Notes: a model not told the origin generated them from the sequence alone. Positions 10,331 to 19,226 are shown, counted from the stretch's first letter. The stretch is 64,000 bases of DNA from Streptococcus sp. HMSC074B11 (GCF_001808705.1 NZ_KV794270.1:1139-65138), one strand, 5' to 3'. Program-made: numbers and translations.

Positions 10331-11209
10331 TTATTCTTTAATAATAATATAAACACCAGCCATTACGATAAGGGAAGTAATAATGGTCAGTAAATTAAGA
10401 GGCGAACCCAAGAAAATCGCTGCAAACAAAACAGTCCATACTACATAACTCACATTAAGACCAGTAGCTTTTGCCGGCTGCAATCGATTAATAGCCATAT
10501 AATAGGCAAGATAAGAAATCATATTTGATGCTGCAAAGATAATCAAAAGACCTAACAATTGACCATTTGCCACTTCCGCAAATGAATGGTGCGAGAAGAG
10601 AACAATGACAAGATAGGACAAGAAAGATGTGACTTGTCGTATCAAGAGTGCTTCGAGTTCACTGAGTTCACTTTCCATAGCGAATGAGCTCAGAACACTT
10701 TCACTTCCCCAAGCAAGCGCACAAATCAAGGCACAGAGTATTCCGATATAGAAGGAATTAACTTGTTCAACCTTGTAGGTCTGAGCAATAATTCCTGCAA
10801 TGATTAATAAAATTCCAAATACTGTATTCTTCGAAACCTTATGCTTAAGAATAAAGAAGGCAAGAAGGACAGAAACTGCAGGATAGATAGCTGAAACCGA
10901 TGATGCCAAAGAACTACCGATATACTTGACCGCATAGAGATTGGCTTGCATGCCAATAGGTCCAGCTAATAGCGCTCCAATGATGACACTGACGTTTCGA
11001 ATGTTCAAGAAGATTGAAAAACGTACTTTCCCTTCTTTAACTAGAAGATATCCTAGCAAGATAAAAATACTAAGAAAGTCGTGCGCTGCTGCTACTACAA
11101 AAGGCGAAAGCTCTGTAAAGATTGAAAAGATATAGGCGCTAATCGTTAAGCCTAATCCCCAGAAGACACCTGAAAGTAGACCAAAAGAAACTCCATTTTT
11201 AGTTTTCAT
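10331..11209 (-). CDS. licB: Choline uptake transporter, DMT/EamA family
   Basis: This integral membrane protein has 292 residues and about ten hydrophobic helices in two EamA-type halves, the fold of drug/metabolite transporters. Its place between licA and licC supports choline import across the cell membrane. The start codon overlaps the last codons of licA by 11 bases, and AAGGAG lies inside the licA end, so translation is probably coupled. No choline-binding residue can be named from sequence alone. Confidence 0.93.
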   Translation of the reverse strand: MKTKNGVSFGLLSGVFWGLGLTISAYIFSIFTELSPFVVAAAHDFLSIFILLGYLLVKEGKVRFSIFLNIRNVSVIIGALLAGPIGMQANLYAVKYIGSSLASSVSAIYPAVSVLLAFFILKHKVSKNTVFGILLIIAGIIAQTYKVEQVNSFYIGILCALICALAWGSESVLSSFAMESELSELEALLIRQVTSFLSYLVIVLFSHHSFAEVANGQLLGLLIIFAASNMISYLAYYMAINRLQPAKATGLNVSYVVWTVLFAAIFLGSPLNLLTIITSLIVMAGVYIIIKE

Positions 11210-12068
11210 CTAAATCTCCTTCAGACTCTAATTCTTTTACAGCTCTATTGTAGCGAGAGATTCCATAATCTCCAAAATCTGCACCATTTTCTTCTTTGTA
11301 AATGGTCCATAGGCTCCAAATAATATCTTGCAAGATTTTGTAGATACGAATTTTCTCCCTCGAAACTGGAGTCTTGTCACTCTCATAATGACTTAAAAAG
11401 TCTTCTTCCTCTTCACTAGTAAACTCTGATTCTAGGAAGAGAGCTGCCAGATCCCACATAGGGTCATTCATAGAAGAATATTCCCAATCAATGAGATAAA
11501 GGTGACCATCTGGTCCTTCTATAAAGTTTTCTGGAACCAAATCAATATGACATGATTTTTGATCAATTCCAATTTGTTCAAGTTGATCTTTCAAAGAAAA
11601 TACAGACTTTCTGACAACTTCATAGTTTGGATAGGAAATCTCCCCTTGAATCAAGGTTTCATATTTTTTGATTTCCTCAAAAGGAGCAAACTCTCCTTTT
11701 AATTCTTTACCAGAAGCGTGAATGGTTTGTAGAATTGGTGCAATCTTTTCAAATTTGGTTTTAATGGTAGCTGAATCAAGTGTCTCAGCATTTTCAATGT
11801 ATTGATTAACCTTAATTCCTGCTTCAATATCGAAAAGATAATTTTCTACATCTAATTTCAAATCTTTCAACAATTCAAGATTGAACTTCTCATTCTGGCG
11901 GTCGATTAATTTATCTGTACCTTTTCCGAAAAACTTAACGATATACTGATTTGAGGTTGTTTTAACCAGGTAGTTTTGATTGGTCATACCACCTAATTGT
12001 TTAACACTCAGAATATCCTCATCAGTTGATAGTAAAGAGGTAAGTTTTTCCTTAATGATTTTTTCCAC
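11199..12068 (-). CDS. licA: Choline kinase
   Basis: LicA phosphorylates choline to phosphocholine. The 289 residues have the aminoglycoside phosphotransferase/choline kinase fold, with catalytic CHIDLVPEN at 173-181 and the metal-binding YLIDWEYSSMNDP near 191-204. The start is GTG at 12068, preceded by GGAGGAAGATT. It lies 12 bases after tarJ and overlaps licB. Together with licB and licC it turns outside choline into CDP-choline. Confidence 0.96.
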   Translation of the reverse strand: MEKIIKEKLTSLLSTDEDILSVKQLGGMTNQNYLVKTTSNQYIVKFFGKGTDKLIDRQNEKFNLELLKDLKLDVENYLFDIEAGIKVNQYIENAETLDSATIKTKFEKIAPILQTIHASGKELKGEFAPFEEIKKYETLIQGEISYPNYEVVRKSVFSLKDQLEQIGIDQKSCHIDLVPENFIEGPDGHLYLIDWEYSSMNDPMWDLAALFLESEFTSEEEEDFLSHYESDKTPVSREKIRIYKILQDIIWSLWTIYKEENGADFGDYGISRYNRAVKELESEGDLDEN

Positions 12069-12080
12069 AATCTTCCTCCA

Positions 12081-13103
12081 TTAGACTTCCCACTTAAAGA
12101 CTGTCTTAAATGCGGTATTTAAGTCAGTTGCAAAAACTCGGTGAATATCTTTGATTTCTCTGACTGGTTCTTCTAAATAAATGATATTTTTCAAACGATT
12201 GGCAAATCTCTTAATCTCCATCATTTGGATAGCTTTTTCAAAGTCAACACGTCCTGAACGTGAAGAACCTACCAGTAACAAACCTTTTTCCAATGAATCT
12301 CGAGTATTGATATTTACCTTGTACTCACTAACACCCATCATCAAAATAGTTCCTTGTGGTTTGATGTAACGAATGAGATCATTAATTGCAGGTCCGCATC
12401 CATCACCACCACAGCATTCAAAACCATGGTCAAAACTAAGATCTTCTGGAATACTATCCGTAATGTAAAGCTCCTTAGCAAAAGAGAAGAGTTCTAATTT
12501 TTCCCAGTGACGACCAATAACAATAATCTCAGCTTCAGGCAAGGTATAGTTGATAATATTAGCCATGACAAAAGCTAGACTACCATCTCCAATAACTGCA
12601 ATACGCTGACGTCTGCTGTGAGAAACTGTCAAGAAACGATTCATAGCGTGCATCCCCACACTGACAAATTCAGTAATGGCAGCAACTGTGTCTTCGACGT
12701 CCTCATAAGCTACCACACGATCCTTAGGTAGAGAAACAAATTCTCGCATAAAACCATCATGACCACTAGACAAGAAATATGTTCCAGTCATGTAGTTTTC
12801 ATAAAATTCCTCGTCACTCTGCATAGGTGGTTGATTGGGAATCATGACAACCTTCTGGCCAACTTTGTAGGTCCCTGTGGGATCAGAAATGACTGTACCA
12901 CAAGATTCATGAATCATAGCCATTGGAAGCTTTTTAGATAATATTTTGGGATCACGTTTTCCTTGATAGTAACGTTGATCCGCATGACAAACCGCCATAA
13001 AGTTTGGTCGAATAAGGATATGATTCTCTTGATCAATCTTCTCTTCTTGATATTTGATATTGATAAACTTTGGTTTTGTCAGTTGATAAATTTGATTAAT
13101 CAT
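12081..13103 (-). CDS. tarJ: Ribitol-5-phosphate dehydrogenase
   Basis: TarJ reduces ribulose-5-phosphate to ribitol-5-phosphate, which TarI then activates. It is a zinc-dependent medium-chain alcohol dehydrogenase with CHADQRYY near the N-terminus and a Rossmann segment IAVIGDGSLAFVMANII in the middle. I chose the ATG at 13103 (MINQIYQL, 340 residues), four bases after the tarI stop. The upstream in-frame TTG at 13121 would overlap tarI. Pneumococcal teichoic acid contains ribitol, which fits this operon. Confidence 0.94.
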   Translation of the reverse strand: MINQIYQLTKPKFINIKYQEEKIDQENHILIRPNFMAVCHADQRYYQGKRDPKILSKKLPMAMIHESCGTVISDPTGTYKVGQKVVMIPNQPPMQSDEEFYENYMTGTYFLSSGHDGFMREFVSLPKDRVVAYEDVEDTVAAITEFVSVGMHAMNRFLTVSHSRRQRIAVIGDGSLAFVMANIINYTLPEAEIIVIGRHWEKLELFSFAKELYITDSIPEDLSFDHGFECCGGDGCGPAINDLIRYIKPQGTILMMGVSEYKVNINTRDSLEKGLLLVGSSRSGRVDFEKAIQMMEIKRFANRLKNIIYLEEPVREIKDIHRVFATDLNTAFKTVFKWEV

Positions 13104-13107
13104 GTTT

Positions 13108-13815
13108 TTAGTCTTTCTCAATCATGCTTTTAGCAATCTTCAAGTCTGTAACTGTTGTGATTTTTAGATTTGAGTATTCACCTTTTGCCAAGGCAACATC
13201 TTTACCCTTAATGACAAAGATTTTACATGCATCTGTCAAAATTTCTTTTTCTTCTGCTGATAAAGAACCATACAAATCAATAAAGTCTTTACAACGGAAG
13301 GTTTGGGGAGTTTGTCCTTGATAGAGATGGGCTCGGTTTGGAATATCTGTAATGAACTGACCATTGGTACTTTCAACGATGGTATCCACCGCTTCAACCA
13401 CTGTATCGACAGCATCATGATTTTGTGCAAGAGCAATGTTATCTTGAATCATTCGAAGTGTGATAAAAGGACGAACAGAATCATGCGTCACCACAATATC
13501 ATCTGCGGTCAGTGGACGGTAAGCATCAATAGCTTCAATAATTTTTTCAATACTAGAATTACGATCCGCACCACCTTTGGTGATGATAATACGATCCTTG
13601 TGGAGTGGTAGGAATTTTTCAACTAAATCTTCTGCGTGTGTAACCCAGTCACCATGAACTCCAACTACAATCTTTTCAATAGTTGGTTCCAAGACAAATT
13701 TTTCGATAGTATGAATCAAGATTGGGCGATCTCCCAACTCAAGAAATTGTTTGGGTAAATTACTAATCCCCATGCGCGTGCCAGTTCCACCTGCTAAAAT
13801 TCCAGCGTAGATCAT
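13108..13815 (-). CDS. tarI: Ribitol-5-phosphate cytidylyltransferase
   Basis: TarI makes CDP-ribitol from CTP and ribitol-5-phosphate for teichoic acid synthesis. The 235 residues show the IspD-like motif GILAGGTGTRMG at 5-16, KQFLELGDRPIL after it, and THDSVRPFI in the middle. The ATG at 13815 follows AAAGGAG. It is the first gene of the tar-lic operon and receives transcription from two promoters, one with a CiaR box. Confidence 0.95.
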   Translation of the reverse strand: MIYAGILAGGTGTRMGISNLPKQFLELGDRPILIHTIEKFVLEPTIEKIVVGVHGDWVTHAEDLVEKFLPLHKDRIIITKGGADRNSSIEKIIEAIDAYRPLTADDIVVTHDSVRPFITLRMIQDNIALAQNHDAVDTVVEAVDTIVESTNGQFITDIPNRAHLYQGQTPQTFRCKDFIDLYGSLSAEEKEILTDACKIFVIKGKDVALAKGEYSNLKITTVTDLKIAKSMIEKD

Positions 13816-13858
13816 TTTAATACTCCTTTAGTCTGTTCTAAAAAACTCATTCTTTACC

Positions 13859-13867
13859 ATTATATCA
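13859..13867 (-). promoter_or_regulatory. Proximal extended -10 promoter of the tar-lic operon
   Basis: TGATATAAT on the minus strand lies 43 bases before the tarI start. There is no strong -35 box; the extended -10 is the main evidence. It matches a constitutive second promoter known upstream of the pneumococcal lic genes. Confidence 0.7.
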
Positions 13868-13955
13868 CAACCTAGCCCTTTATCGAAATAAATACTAGAA
13901 TTCTCTAGTCAGAAAGAGCCTAGGCATACCTTTCAGGGAAAGTAACTAGAATGAT

Positions 13956-13993
13956 AAAAAAATCTCAACTCTATTTTCAACAAATATAGAGTT
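13956..13993 (-). terminator. Hairpin with T-tract between the two tar-lic promoters
   Basis: The arms AACTCTAT (13986-13993) and ATAGAGTT (13967-13974) are followed by GAGA and seven T residues on the minus strand. It lies only a few bases below the expected start of the CiaR promoter, so it may stop many of those transcripts early. Confidence 0.6.
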
Positions 13994-14002
13994 CTTCAGA
14001 AT

Positions 14003-14030
14003 ATTATAGAAAACTTAAAAAAACCTTAAA
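14003..14030 (-). promoter_or_regulatory. CiaR-box promoter upstream of tarI
   Basis: On the minus strand TTTAAG, five bases (GTTTT), then TTTAAG occupy 14030-14014, exactly the CiaR direct-repeat consensus. A TATAAT -10 box lies at 14008-14003. The pneumococcal lic operon is known to be partly CiaRH-controlled. Confidence 0.85.
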
Positions 14031-14033
14031 CTA

Positions 14034-14088
14034 AATAAAAAAGTTGAGATTGTAGCCAGAGATAATTCCAAACTAACAATTCTCAACT
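14034..14088 (-). terminator. Terminator of the efe-tat operon
   Basis: The arms AGTTGAGAATTGT and ACAATCTCAACT pair, and the 3' arm runs into TTTTTTATTT on the minus strand, 20 bases past tatA. Confidence 0.85.
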
Positions 14089-14107
14089 CTATTCAATCAT
14101 TTTTCGT

Positions 14108-14275
14108 TTATTTTTCTTCTTGCTCACCGATGCCCTTAACGGCCTTCTTAAACTCGGCAAGCATTTTTCCTACTGATTCGCCTAGCTCTGGTAAGCGTTT
14201 TGGTCCAAAAATCAACAATGCTCCAAGGACAATGACTATTAAGCCTGGCGCACCAATATCACGTAAGATTCCCAT
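14108..14275 (-). CDS. tatA: Sec-independent translocase pore protein TatA
   Basis: TatA forms the pore of the twin-arginine pathway, which exports folded proteins. I chose the ATG at 14275 (MGILRDIG, 55 residues) with AAAGGAG eight bases upstream; an earlier in-frame start would lie deep in tatC. It shows a single N-terminal helix (GLIVIVLGALLIFGP), the FGPKRLPELG hinge and an amphipathic helix. It overlaps the end of tatC. There is no TatB, so this is the minimal Gram-positive TatAC type. Confidence 0.95.
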   Translation of the reverse strand: MGILRDIGAPGLIVIVLGALLIFGPKRLPELGESVGKMLAEFKKAVKGIGEQEEK

Positions 14276-14993
14276 TTTTTTCTCCTTTCCTTTTTCTCTT
14301 AATAATCCATTTACTAATAGCGATACTAACCTCATACAATAAGATTAAAGGAACAGTCATCGCTAAATCGCTAATAAAATCAGCAGGTGTCAATATAACA
14401 GCCAATACCAATAAAATGAAGTATGCATAACGTCTATAAGCAATGAGTAGGCCAGGCCCAATCAAACCAATTGAGGTTGAGAAAGCAATGATAACTGGCA
14501 ATTCAAAGATAAATGCTAGTGGTACAGTAGTTTGAAAGACAAAAGCTAGATAATTTTGTGCCGTTAACTGCGTTTCAAATAAGTTTTCACCTAGTCCCAG
14601 TAAGACCTGAAGTATAGCTGGTGTGACAAAATAAAAGCCAAAAGCTAACCCCAAGATAAAACAAAGGAAAGTTGCAGGGATATAAGCAAAAATCGCCCCT
14701 GCTTCTTCAGTTTTAAGGGCTGGTCGGACGAAACTCCAGACTTGATAAACGGTAAAGGGCAAGGTAAGGCTAAAGGCCATCAAACTTGCCAAACGAAGAT
14801 AAATCCATAAAATATCATTCGGCCCCAAGACGATCAACTTCTGACTAAAGCCTTGTGTGATATACTGATAAACCTGATCGGCAAATAATAGTGAAATGCA
14901 GAAAACCAGAAAGAAGCAAACAACTACTGCTAGCAATCTCTTTCTAAATTCTACCAAATGTTCAATAATTGTCAATTCCTTTTGATCCATCAT
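14259..14993 (-). CDS. tatC: Sec-independent translocase receptor TatC
   Basis: TatC is the membrane receptor that recognises twin-arginine signal peptides. The 244 residues have about six hydrophobic helices, the N-terminal HLVEFRKRLL motif typical of the family, and the FVRPALKTEE motif after the first periplasmic loop. The start overlaps the efeU stop by four bases, and the 3' end overlaps tatA. This linkage to a Tat-dependent peroxidase gene implies the translocase serves that protein first. Confidence 0.96.
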   Translation of the reverse strand: MMDQKELTIIEHLVEFRKRLLAVVVCFFLVFCISLLFADQVYQYITQGFSQKLIVLGPNDILWIYLRLASLMAFSLTLPFTVYQVWSFVRPALKTEEAGAIFAYIPATFLCFILGLAFGFYFVTPAILQVLLGLGENLFETQLTAQNYLAFVFQTTVPLAFIFELPVIIAFSTSIGLIGPGLLIAYRRYAYFILLVLAVILTPADFISDLAMTVPLILLYEVSIAISKWIIKRKRKGEKNGNLT

Positions 14994-16678
14994 TTTTCAT
15001 CCTGTCTAATGGTAATTAGAAAAACTACGAGGATAAAGAGAGTCTGACCTGCTAACCCTTCCCAACTAGGGTAAATTCCCAATATATCAATACTTGGTAT
15101 TCCTGAGATCAGATGGTTTGGAATCATATTTGTCAACTGTAAGGCATGGATACTGACTCCCGTCATCTTAAAGGCTAAGGCATAAATCATCCAAGTCAGG
15201 ATAAAGAAAACCTTGTGAGGTAGGAAAAATTGACTAGCCTTGTTCATCACAAAGGCAATCATGACTAAAACTGAGAGGGCTAGAGAAATTCCTAGGACAA
15301 AATCAAAACTAGAAATCCTTGGCAGAATCCCCACATAGAATAAAATCGTCTCAGCACCTTCACGGAATACGGCTAGAAAACTTAAAGCGAACATAGAAAG
15401 GAAAGATCCTGTTTTCGTGACAGTTTGCATTTGTGATTCCATAAAAGCATTCCATTTTTTAACAGAAGATTTGCTATGTAGCCAAATACCGATTAAAATC
15501 ATCATGATAACCGCAAAAATCCCGACTGCACCTTCGATGATTTCACGGTTAGTTCCTGAGGTGACTGCTGGAAAGGCAATCTGTAGGATATAGGCAATTA
15601 AAAGACTGGCTACGATACCCGCAAACGCACCACCATAGACCCACTTGAGGCCCTTTCTCATCTTGGCAGCTTTCAAAGTTGTCACAAGCGCCATGACAAT
15701 CAAGAGGGCTTCTATACCTTCTCGGAGCAAGATGAGCATGGCGTCAAATGCATTATAGGAAGCGCTAGTATCAATTTGAGATAGCTCTGCAATCAAGCTA
15801 GAAAGCTTTTCTTGATATTCCCTTTCCTTTCCCTTAACCATGATGACAGGACTTTCACTTTCAACCTTGGTATAAAGCGAAGGATTGGTTGTACTTACAG
15901 AACCCTCGATAGTTGGCCAAATAGTAATAAACTCCTTCATGGTTGCAGCTGCTTCGCTATCTTGACCAGCTTGAAATTGAGCCAAGGCCTTTTTTAAAAG
16001 ATCAATTCCATCCTTTAGGGTCAGATTCGAAGATGTCGTCGCAACTTCTGTACCTTCAACAAAGTTAGTAATGGCTTTTTTCAAATCATCAAACGATGCC
16101 TGAATAGTATCAAAGTTAGTTGGTTCAGTCTCAATGCTACTACGCAAAAAGGAAATTGCTGTTTCCACTTGCCCATAATGAGCTGTACTATGGTCGCGAA
16201 CCACTGCTTCATTGATGGTCCAGGTTGAATTCATTTTTTTATAGGCTTCTCTTACTGCTTCCAGATCTTGAGAAGCGATTGCCTTGTCTAAGGCTTCAAA
16301 ACGAGGTTCTAATCGTGAAACAAGTTTCTCTTTTTCTGCATCTAGGTCGACTGGATTTTGCTCTTTCTCAAATGTCAAAATGGCTAAAGAAATCTGAGTT
16401 AGCTGGTCTTCAGTAATATCACCAGTTAAGGCTAACTTTTCTTGAACTTGACGTCCTGCTTCAGAGTCAGAATTCTCGACTTTCTCGAAATCTTTGGTCA
16501 TTTCATCGATTAGTTTTCTTGCCTGATCTTGTTTACCTTCTTTAACAGCTTTAGTTGCATCAGTTATTTTGACAAAGTAGGGACTCAAATTTTCCTTAGC
16601 TCCTACCGGAAAAATCAACAGGAAGAAACAAACACATAGGAGGATAATACTTTTAAGGTTCCAATAATTTCTGCCCAA
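14990..16678 (-). CDS. efeU: FTR1-family ferrous iron permease
   Basis: This protein carries iron through the membrane as part of an Efe-type system. It has 562 residues: a signal-like N-terminus, a long extracytoplasmic helical region (about 30-310), then seven or so membrane helices. Two REXXE iron-binding motifs appear, REGIE at 319-323 and REGAE at 439-443. The start is TTG at 16678 with GGGAGG five bases upstream, and the gene overlaps the end of efeB. The extra N-terminal domain is common in Gram-positive members. Confidence 0.94.
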   Translation of the reverse strand: MGRNYWNLKSIILLCVCFFLLIFPVGAKENLSPYFVKITDATKAVKEGKQDQARKLIDEMTKDFEKVENSDSEAGRQVQEKLALTGDITEDQLTQISLAILTFEKEQNPVDLDAEKEKLVSRLEPRFEALDKAIASQDLEAVREAYKKMNSTWTINEAVVRDHSTAHYGQVETAISFLRSSIETEPTNFDTIQASFDDLKKAITNFVEGTEVATTSSNLTLKDGIDLLKKALAQFQAGQDSEAAATMKEFITIWPTIEGSVSTTNPSLYTKVESESPVIMVKGKEREYQEKLSSLIAELSQIDTSASYNAFDAMLILLREGIEALLIVMALVTTLKAAKMRKGLKWVYGGAFAGIVASLLIAYILQIAFPAVTSGTNREIIEGAVGIFAVIMMILIGIWLHSKSSVKKWNAFMESQMQTVTKTGSFLSMFALSFLAVFREGAETILFYVGILPRISSFDFVLGISLALSVLVMIAFVMNKASQFFLPHKVFFILTWMIYALAFKMTGVSIHALQLTNMIPNHLISGIPSIDILGIYPSWEGLAGQTLFILVVFLITIRQDEK

Positions 16679-17867
16679 TGTAACCTCCCTTCTCTACTCC
16701 ACCAAAGCAGGCAAAAAGACCACTGCCTATATGGGTAACGTACTCATTCATTTTATCCGTAGCACCTAGATTGGTCTGAACTTTAACAAAGCTATCTGGA
16801 TCCTTTTGAAAAGAAATAAAGAGTAAACCAGTGTCAAACTGACCAGTCTTTTCATCTATGCCATCAGAATAAGAATAAGAGCGACGCAGGAGAGGTTTAT
16901 CCACTTCTTTTGCTAAGCGTACATGAGAATCGTCAGGAAGAAGACTCAAGTCCACCTCATCAAATTCGTTTTTCTTACCAAAAGGAGCTCCACTTTCCTT
17001 ATAGCGCCCAAAGGTATTTTCTTGCTCCTCCAGATTGGTTCGGTCCCAAGTATCTAGAAACATCTGGATGCGACGAACTGCCATATAGGAACCATTTTCC
17101 ATCCAATCCTTACTATCTGCCCACACAACCTGATCAAATTCTTTCTCAGTGGTAACATTAGCAGTTCCGTCTTTAAAACCAAAGAGATTACGAGGAGTTT
17201 CCATACGATTACCGATAGCTGCAAAACCTGATTGACTCCAACGGAGAGTAACGGCATTTCTACCCTTACGAATAAGGTTACGAACAGCATGAAAGGCAAC
17301 TTGCTCGTCATCAGCACAAGCTTGAATGACAATATCTCCACCCGTGTACTTTTCTCGTAACTGTTCCTTTGGAAAAGGAGGCAAATCTCTAAAGAGTGTT
17401 GGACGTTTGTTCTCTAGTTTCATCTTTTCTAGGAAACTAGCCGAAACTCCAAAGGTCAGGGTCAAACGATAAGGATTAAGCCCAACTGTTTCTCCAGTAT
17501 CACTTGGAGGCAGAAGGTTATTGTTACCATCTTTTTTAACCAATTCTCCTTCTACAAGTTTGGCACTATAATCCGTCCAATCTTTAAATAACTGGATGAT
17601 TTTCTCTTTGTCAGTTGTATGCAAATCTAAAACCACAAAATAAATGTTTTTCTGCATGACAGTTGTAATGCCAGCTTGGTGTTTGCCATAGAAGTCTATC
17701 TTTTCATCCCCGTACGAGATTTTCTCCTGACCATCAAGCTTAGGTGCGAAAAAAGCAGAAGCACCTGAAAGACCAAGTGCGAGACCAGCACCTCCAATAC
17801 CTGCTTTTTTTAGAAATTCTCGACGATCCATTTTTCGTTCAAAAAATTTTTCGCCTTTGTTTGTCAT
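16653..17867 (-). CDS. efeB: Tat-exported Dyp-type haem peroxidase / deferrochelatase
   Basis: EfeB is a haem-dependent peroxidase of the Dyp family that works at the cell surface with the iron permease. The N-terminus has a twin-arginine signal: MDRREFLKKAG with arginines at 15-16, then a hydrophobic stretch. The GFKDGTANV motif (GXXDG, around residue 225) is the family signature. The 404 residues match the usual length. It lies five bases after efeO and overlaps efeU. It is the obvious client of the TatAC proteins encoded in the same operon. Confidence 0.95.
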   Translation of the reverse strand: MTNKGEKFFERKMDRREFLKKAGIGGAGLALGLSGASAFFAPKLDGQEKISYGDEKIDFYGKHQAGITTVMQKNIYFVVLDLHTTDKEKIIQLFKDWTDYSAKLVEGELVKKDGNNNLLPPSDTGETVGLNPYRLTLTFGVSASFLEKMKLENKRPTLFRDLPPFPKEQLREKYTGGDIVIQACADDEQVAFHAVRNLIRKGRNAVTLRWSQSGFAAIGNRMETPRNLFGFKDGTANVTTEKEFDQVVWADSKDWMENGSYMAVRRIQMFLDTWDRTNLEEQENTFGRYKESGAPFGKKNEFDEVDLSLLPDDSHVRLAKEVDKPLLRRSYSYSDGIDEKTGQFDTGLLFISFQKDPDSFVKVQTNLGATDKMNEYVTHIGSGLFACFGGVEKGGYIGQKLLEP

Positions 17868-17872
17868 ATTAC

Positions 17873-18745
17873 TTATTCTCCACCAAGAAATTTACCCATT
17901 TGTGATAATGGTTCACCAAGTTTTGTGACTGCTTCAGACAATTCCTTGGTATCCTCTTTCGTTAAGTCTGTATAGAGCTTATAGTGTTCCTTGTCCGTCA
18001 TGTGTTTGTCTAACAAACTATTGACAGATTTGAAATCTTCCTCTAACTCCTTGACCAAGGCCGCATCTGATTTTTCAAGCAAAGGTTTAAAGAGTTGGAA
18101 AATCTTCTCAGCACCTTGGATATTGGCACGGAAATCATACAAATCTGTATGAGAATAAATCTCCTCTTCACCAGTAATCTTACTTGTCGCTACTTCATTT
18201 AGAAGGTCGACAGCTCCAGTTAGCATAATCTTGTAATCAACATCTACAGTTGCGATCTTAGCCTTCAATTCCTTGATGTCATTTACCAGTTGGTCACCAT
18301 AAGACTCAGTTCCTTTAGTTGTATTTTCTTCCCAAAGAATGCGCTCGATACGGTGGAAACCAGACCAACCTTCTTCAGTCTTATTTTCATCTAGATAATC
18401 TGCCAAACGAAAGTCAATCTTCACATCGGATTCACCGAAGCTCTCTGCAATCGGCTCTGAACGTTCATAAGACATACGAATTAAAGGGTAGGCTTTTTTA
18501 GCTTCTTCTAACTTACCATCCTTCAAAAGTTGAACAAAACCTTCTGTATCCGTTAAAAGTTTATCAATCTGTTCTTCTACAAATGTTTTGTAGTCACTAG
18601 TTGCCTTATCCAATAGTTTTTGGTTATCTTCTGACAATTTTGCAACCTGAGATGAATCACTTGTAGTTGACGATTGTTCAAAACGAACTGCACAAGCAGA
18701 TAACAACAATGCCGAAGATAAAAGGATAAAACCAAGTTTTTTCAT
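17873..18745 (-). CDS. efeO: EfeO/EfeM-type iron-uptake lipoprotein (imelysin/M75 domain)
   Basis: This lipoprotein is the surface iron-binding partner of the permease. The lipobox LLSAC puts the lipidated cysteine at residue 18. The rest is a helical M75/imelysin domain with the HXXE motif HRIE at 131-134. It lacks the cupredoxin domain of longer EfeO proteins, so the EfeM form is the closer description. It is first in the efeO-efeB-efeU-tatC-tatA operon and has its own promoter. Confidence 0.93.
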   Translation of the reverse strand: MKKLGFILLSSALLLSACAVRFEQSSTTSDSSQVAKLSEDNQKLLDKATSDYKTFVEEQIDKLLTDTEGFVQLLKDGKLEEAKKAYPLIRMSYERSEPIAESFGESDVKIDFRLADYLDENKTEEGWSGFHRIERILWEENTTKGTESYGDQLVNDIKELKAKIATVDVDYKIMLTGAVDLLNEVATSKITGEEEIYSHTDLYDFRANIQGAEKIFQLFKPLLEKSDAALVKELEEDFKSVNSLLDKHMTDKEHYKLYTDLTKEDTKELSEAVTKLGEPLSQMGKFLGGE

Positions 18746-18764
18746 ATAACGCTCCTATTAAATC

Positions 18765-18816
18765 ATGGGAATCCCATTTTTTAATAAATTATATCATAGT
18801 TTTTCTAATTATTCAA
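18765..18816 (-). promoter_or_regulatory. efe-tat promoter with palindromic operator candidate
   Basis: On the minus strand TTGAAT (18811-18816) and TATAAT (18788-18793, with TGA before it) are 17 bases apart. The palindrome ATGGGAATCCCAT at 18765-18777 covers about +4 to +16, a good place for a repressor such as an iron regulator. The regulator identity is inference. Confidence 0.7.
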
Positions 18817-18859
18817 TAAATTGTCAGAAAATTTAATGTTTACTCCTTTAAAATTAGAA

Positions 18860-18888
18860 TAGACTTTTCTAGTTAAAATTGTTAAAAT
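18860..18888 (+). promoter_or_regulatory. Candidate promoter of ybaB
   Basis: TAGACT and TAAAAT are separated by 17 bases, about 39 bases before the ybaB start. The boxes are imperfect. Confidence 0.5.
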
Positions 18889-18926
18889 AATAGGGAAAAT
18901 AAAAGAAAAGGAAGCTATATACCACC

Positions 18927-19226
18927 ATGATGAATATGCAAAACATGATGCGTCAAGCTCAAAAACTTCAAAAACAAATGGAGCAAAGTCAAGCTGAACT
19001 TGCTGCTACAGAATTTGTTGGAACTTCTGCCCAAAACCTTGTAACTGCTACACTAACAGGGGACAAGAAAGTCATTAAGATTGACTTCAATCCAGCAGTT
19101 GTTGACCCAGAAGATATTGAAACTCTGTCAGATATGACTGTTCAAGCAGTCAATGCTGCTCTTGAGCAAATTGATGAAGCAACTAAAAAGAAACTAGGGG
19201 CTTTTGCTGGTAAATTACCATTCTAA
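18927..19226 (+). CDS. YbaB/EbfC-family nucleoid-associated protein
   Basis: This small protein of 99 residues binds DNA as a dimer and is found on bacterial nucleoids. It opens with a Met- and Gln-rich helix ([17 protein letters not shown]) typical of the family, then the beta strand region around [16 protein letters not shown], and ends with a short helix and GKLPF. A purine-rich site AGGAAG lies upstream of the first of several close ATG codons. It stands alone, divergent from the efe operon, and ends in a strong terminator. Confidence 0.93.
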   Translation: MMNMQNMMRQAQKLQKQMEQSQAELAATEFVGTSAQNLVTATLTGDKKVIKIDFNPAVVDPEDIETLSDMTVQAVNAALEQIDEATKKKLGAFAGKLPF

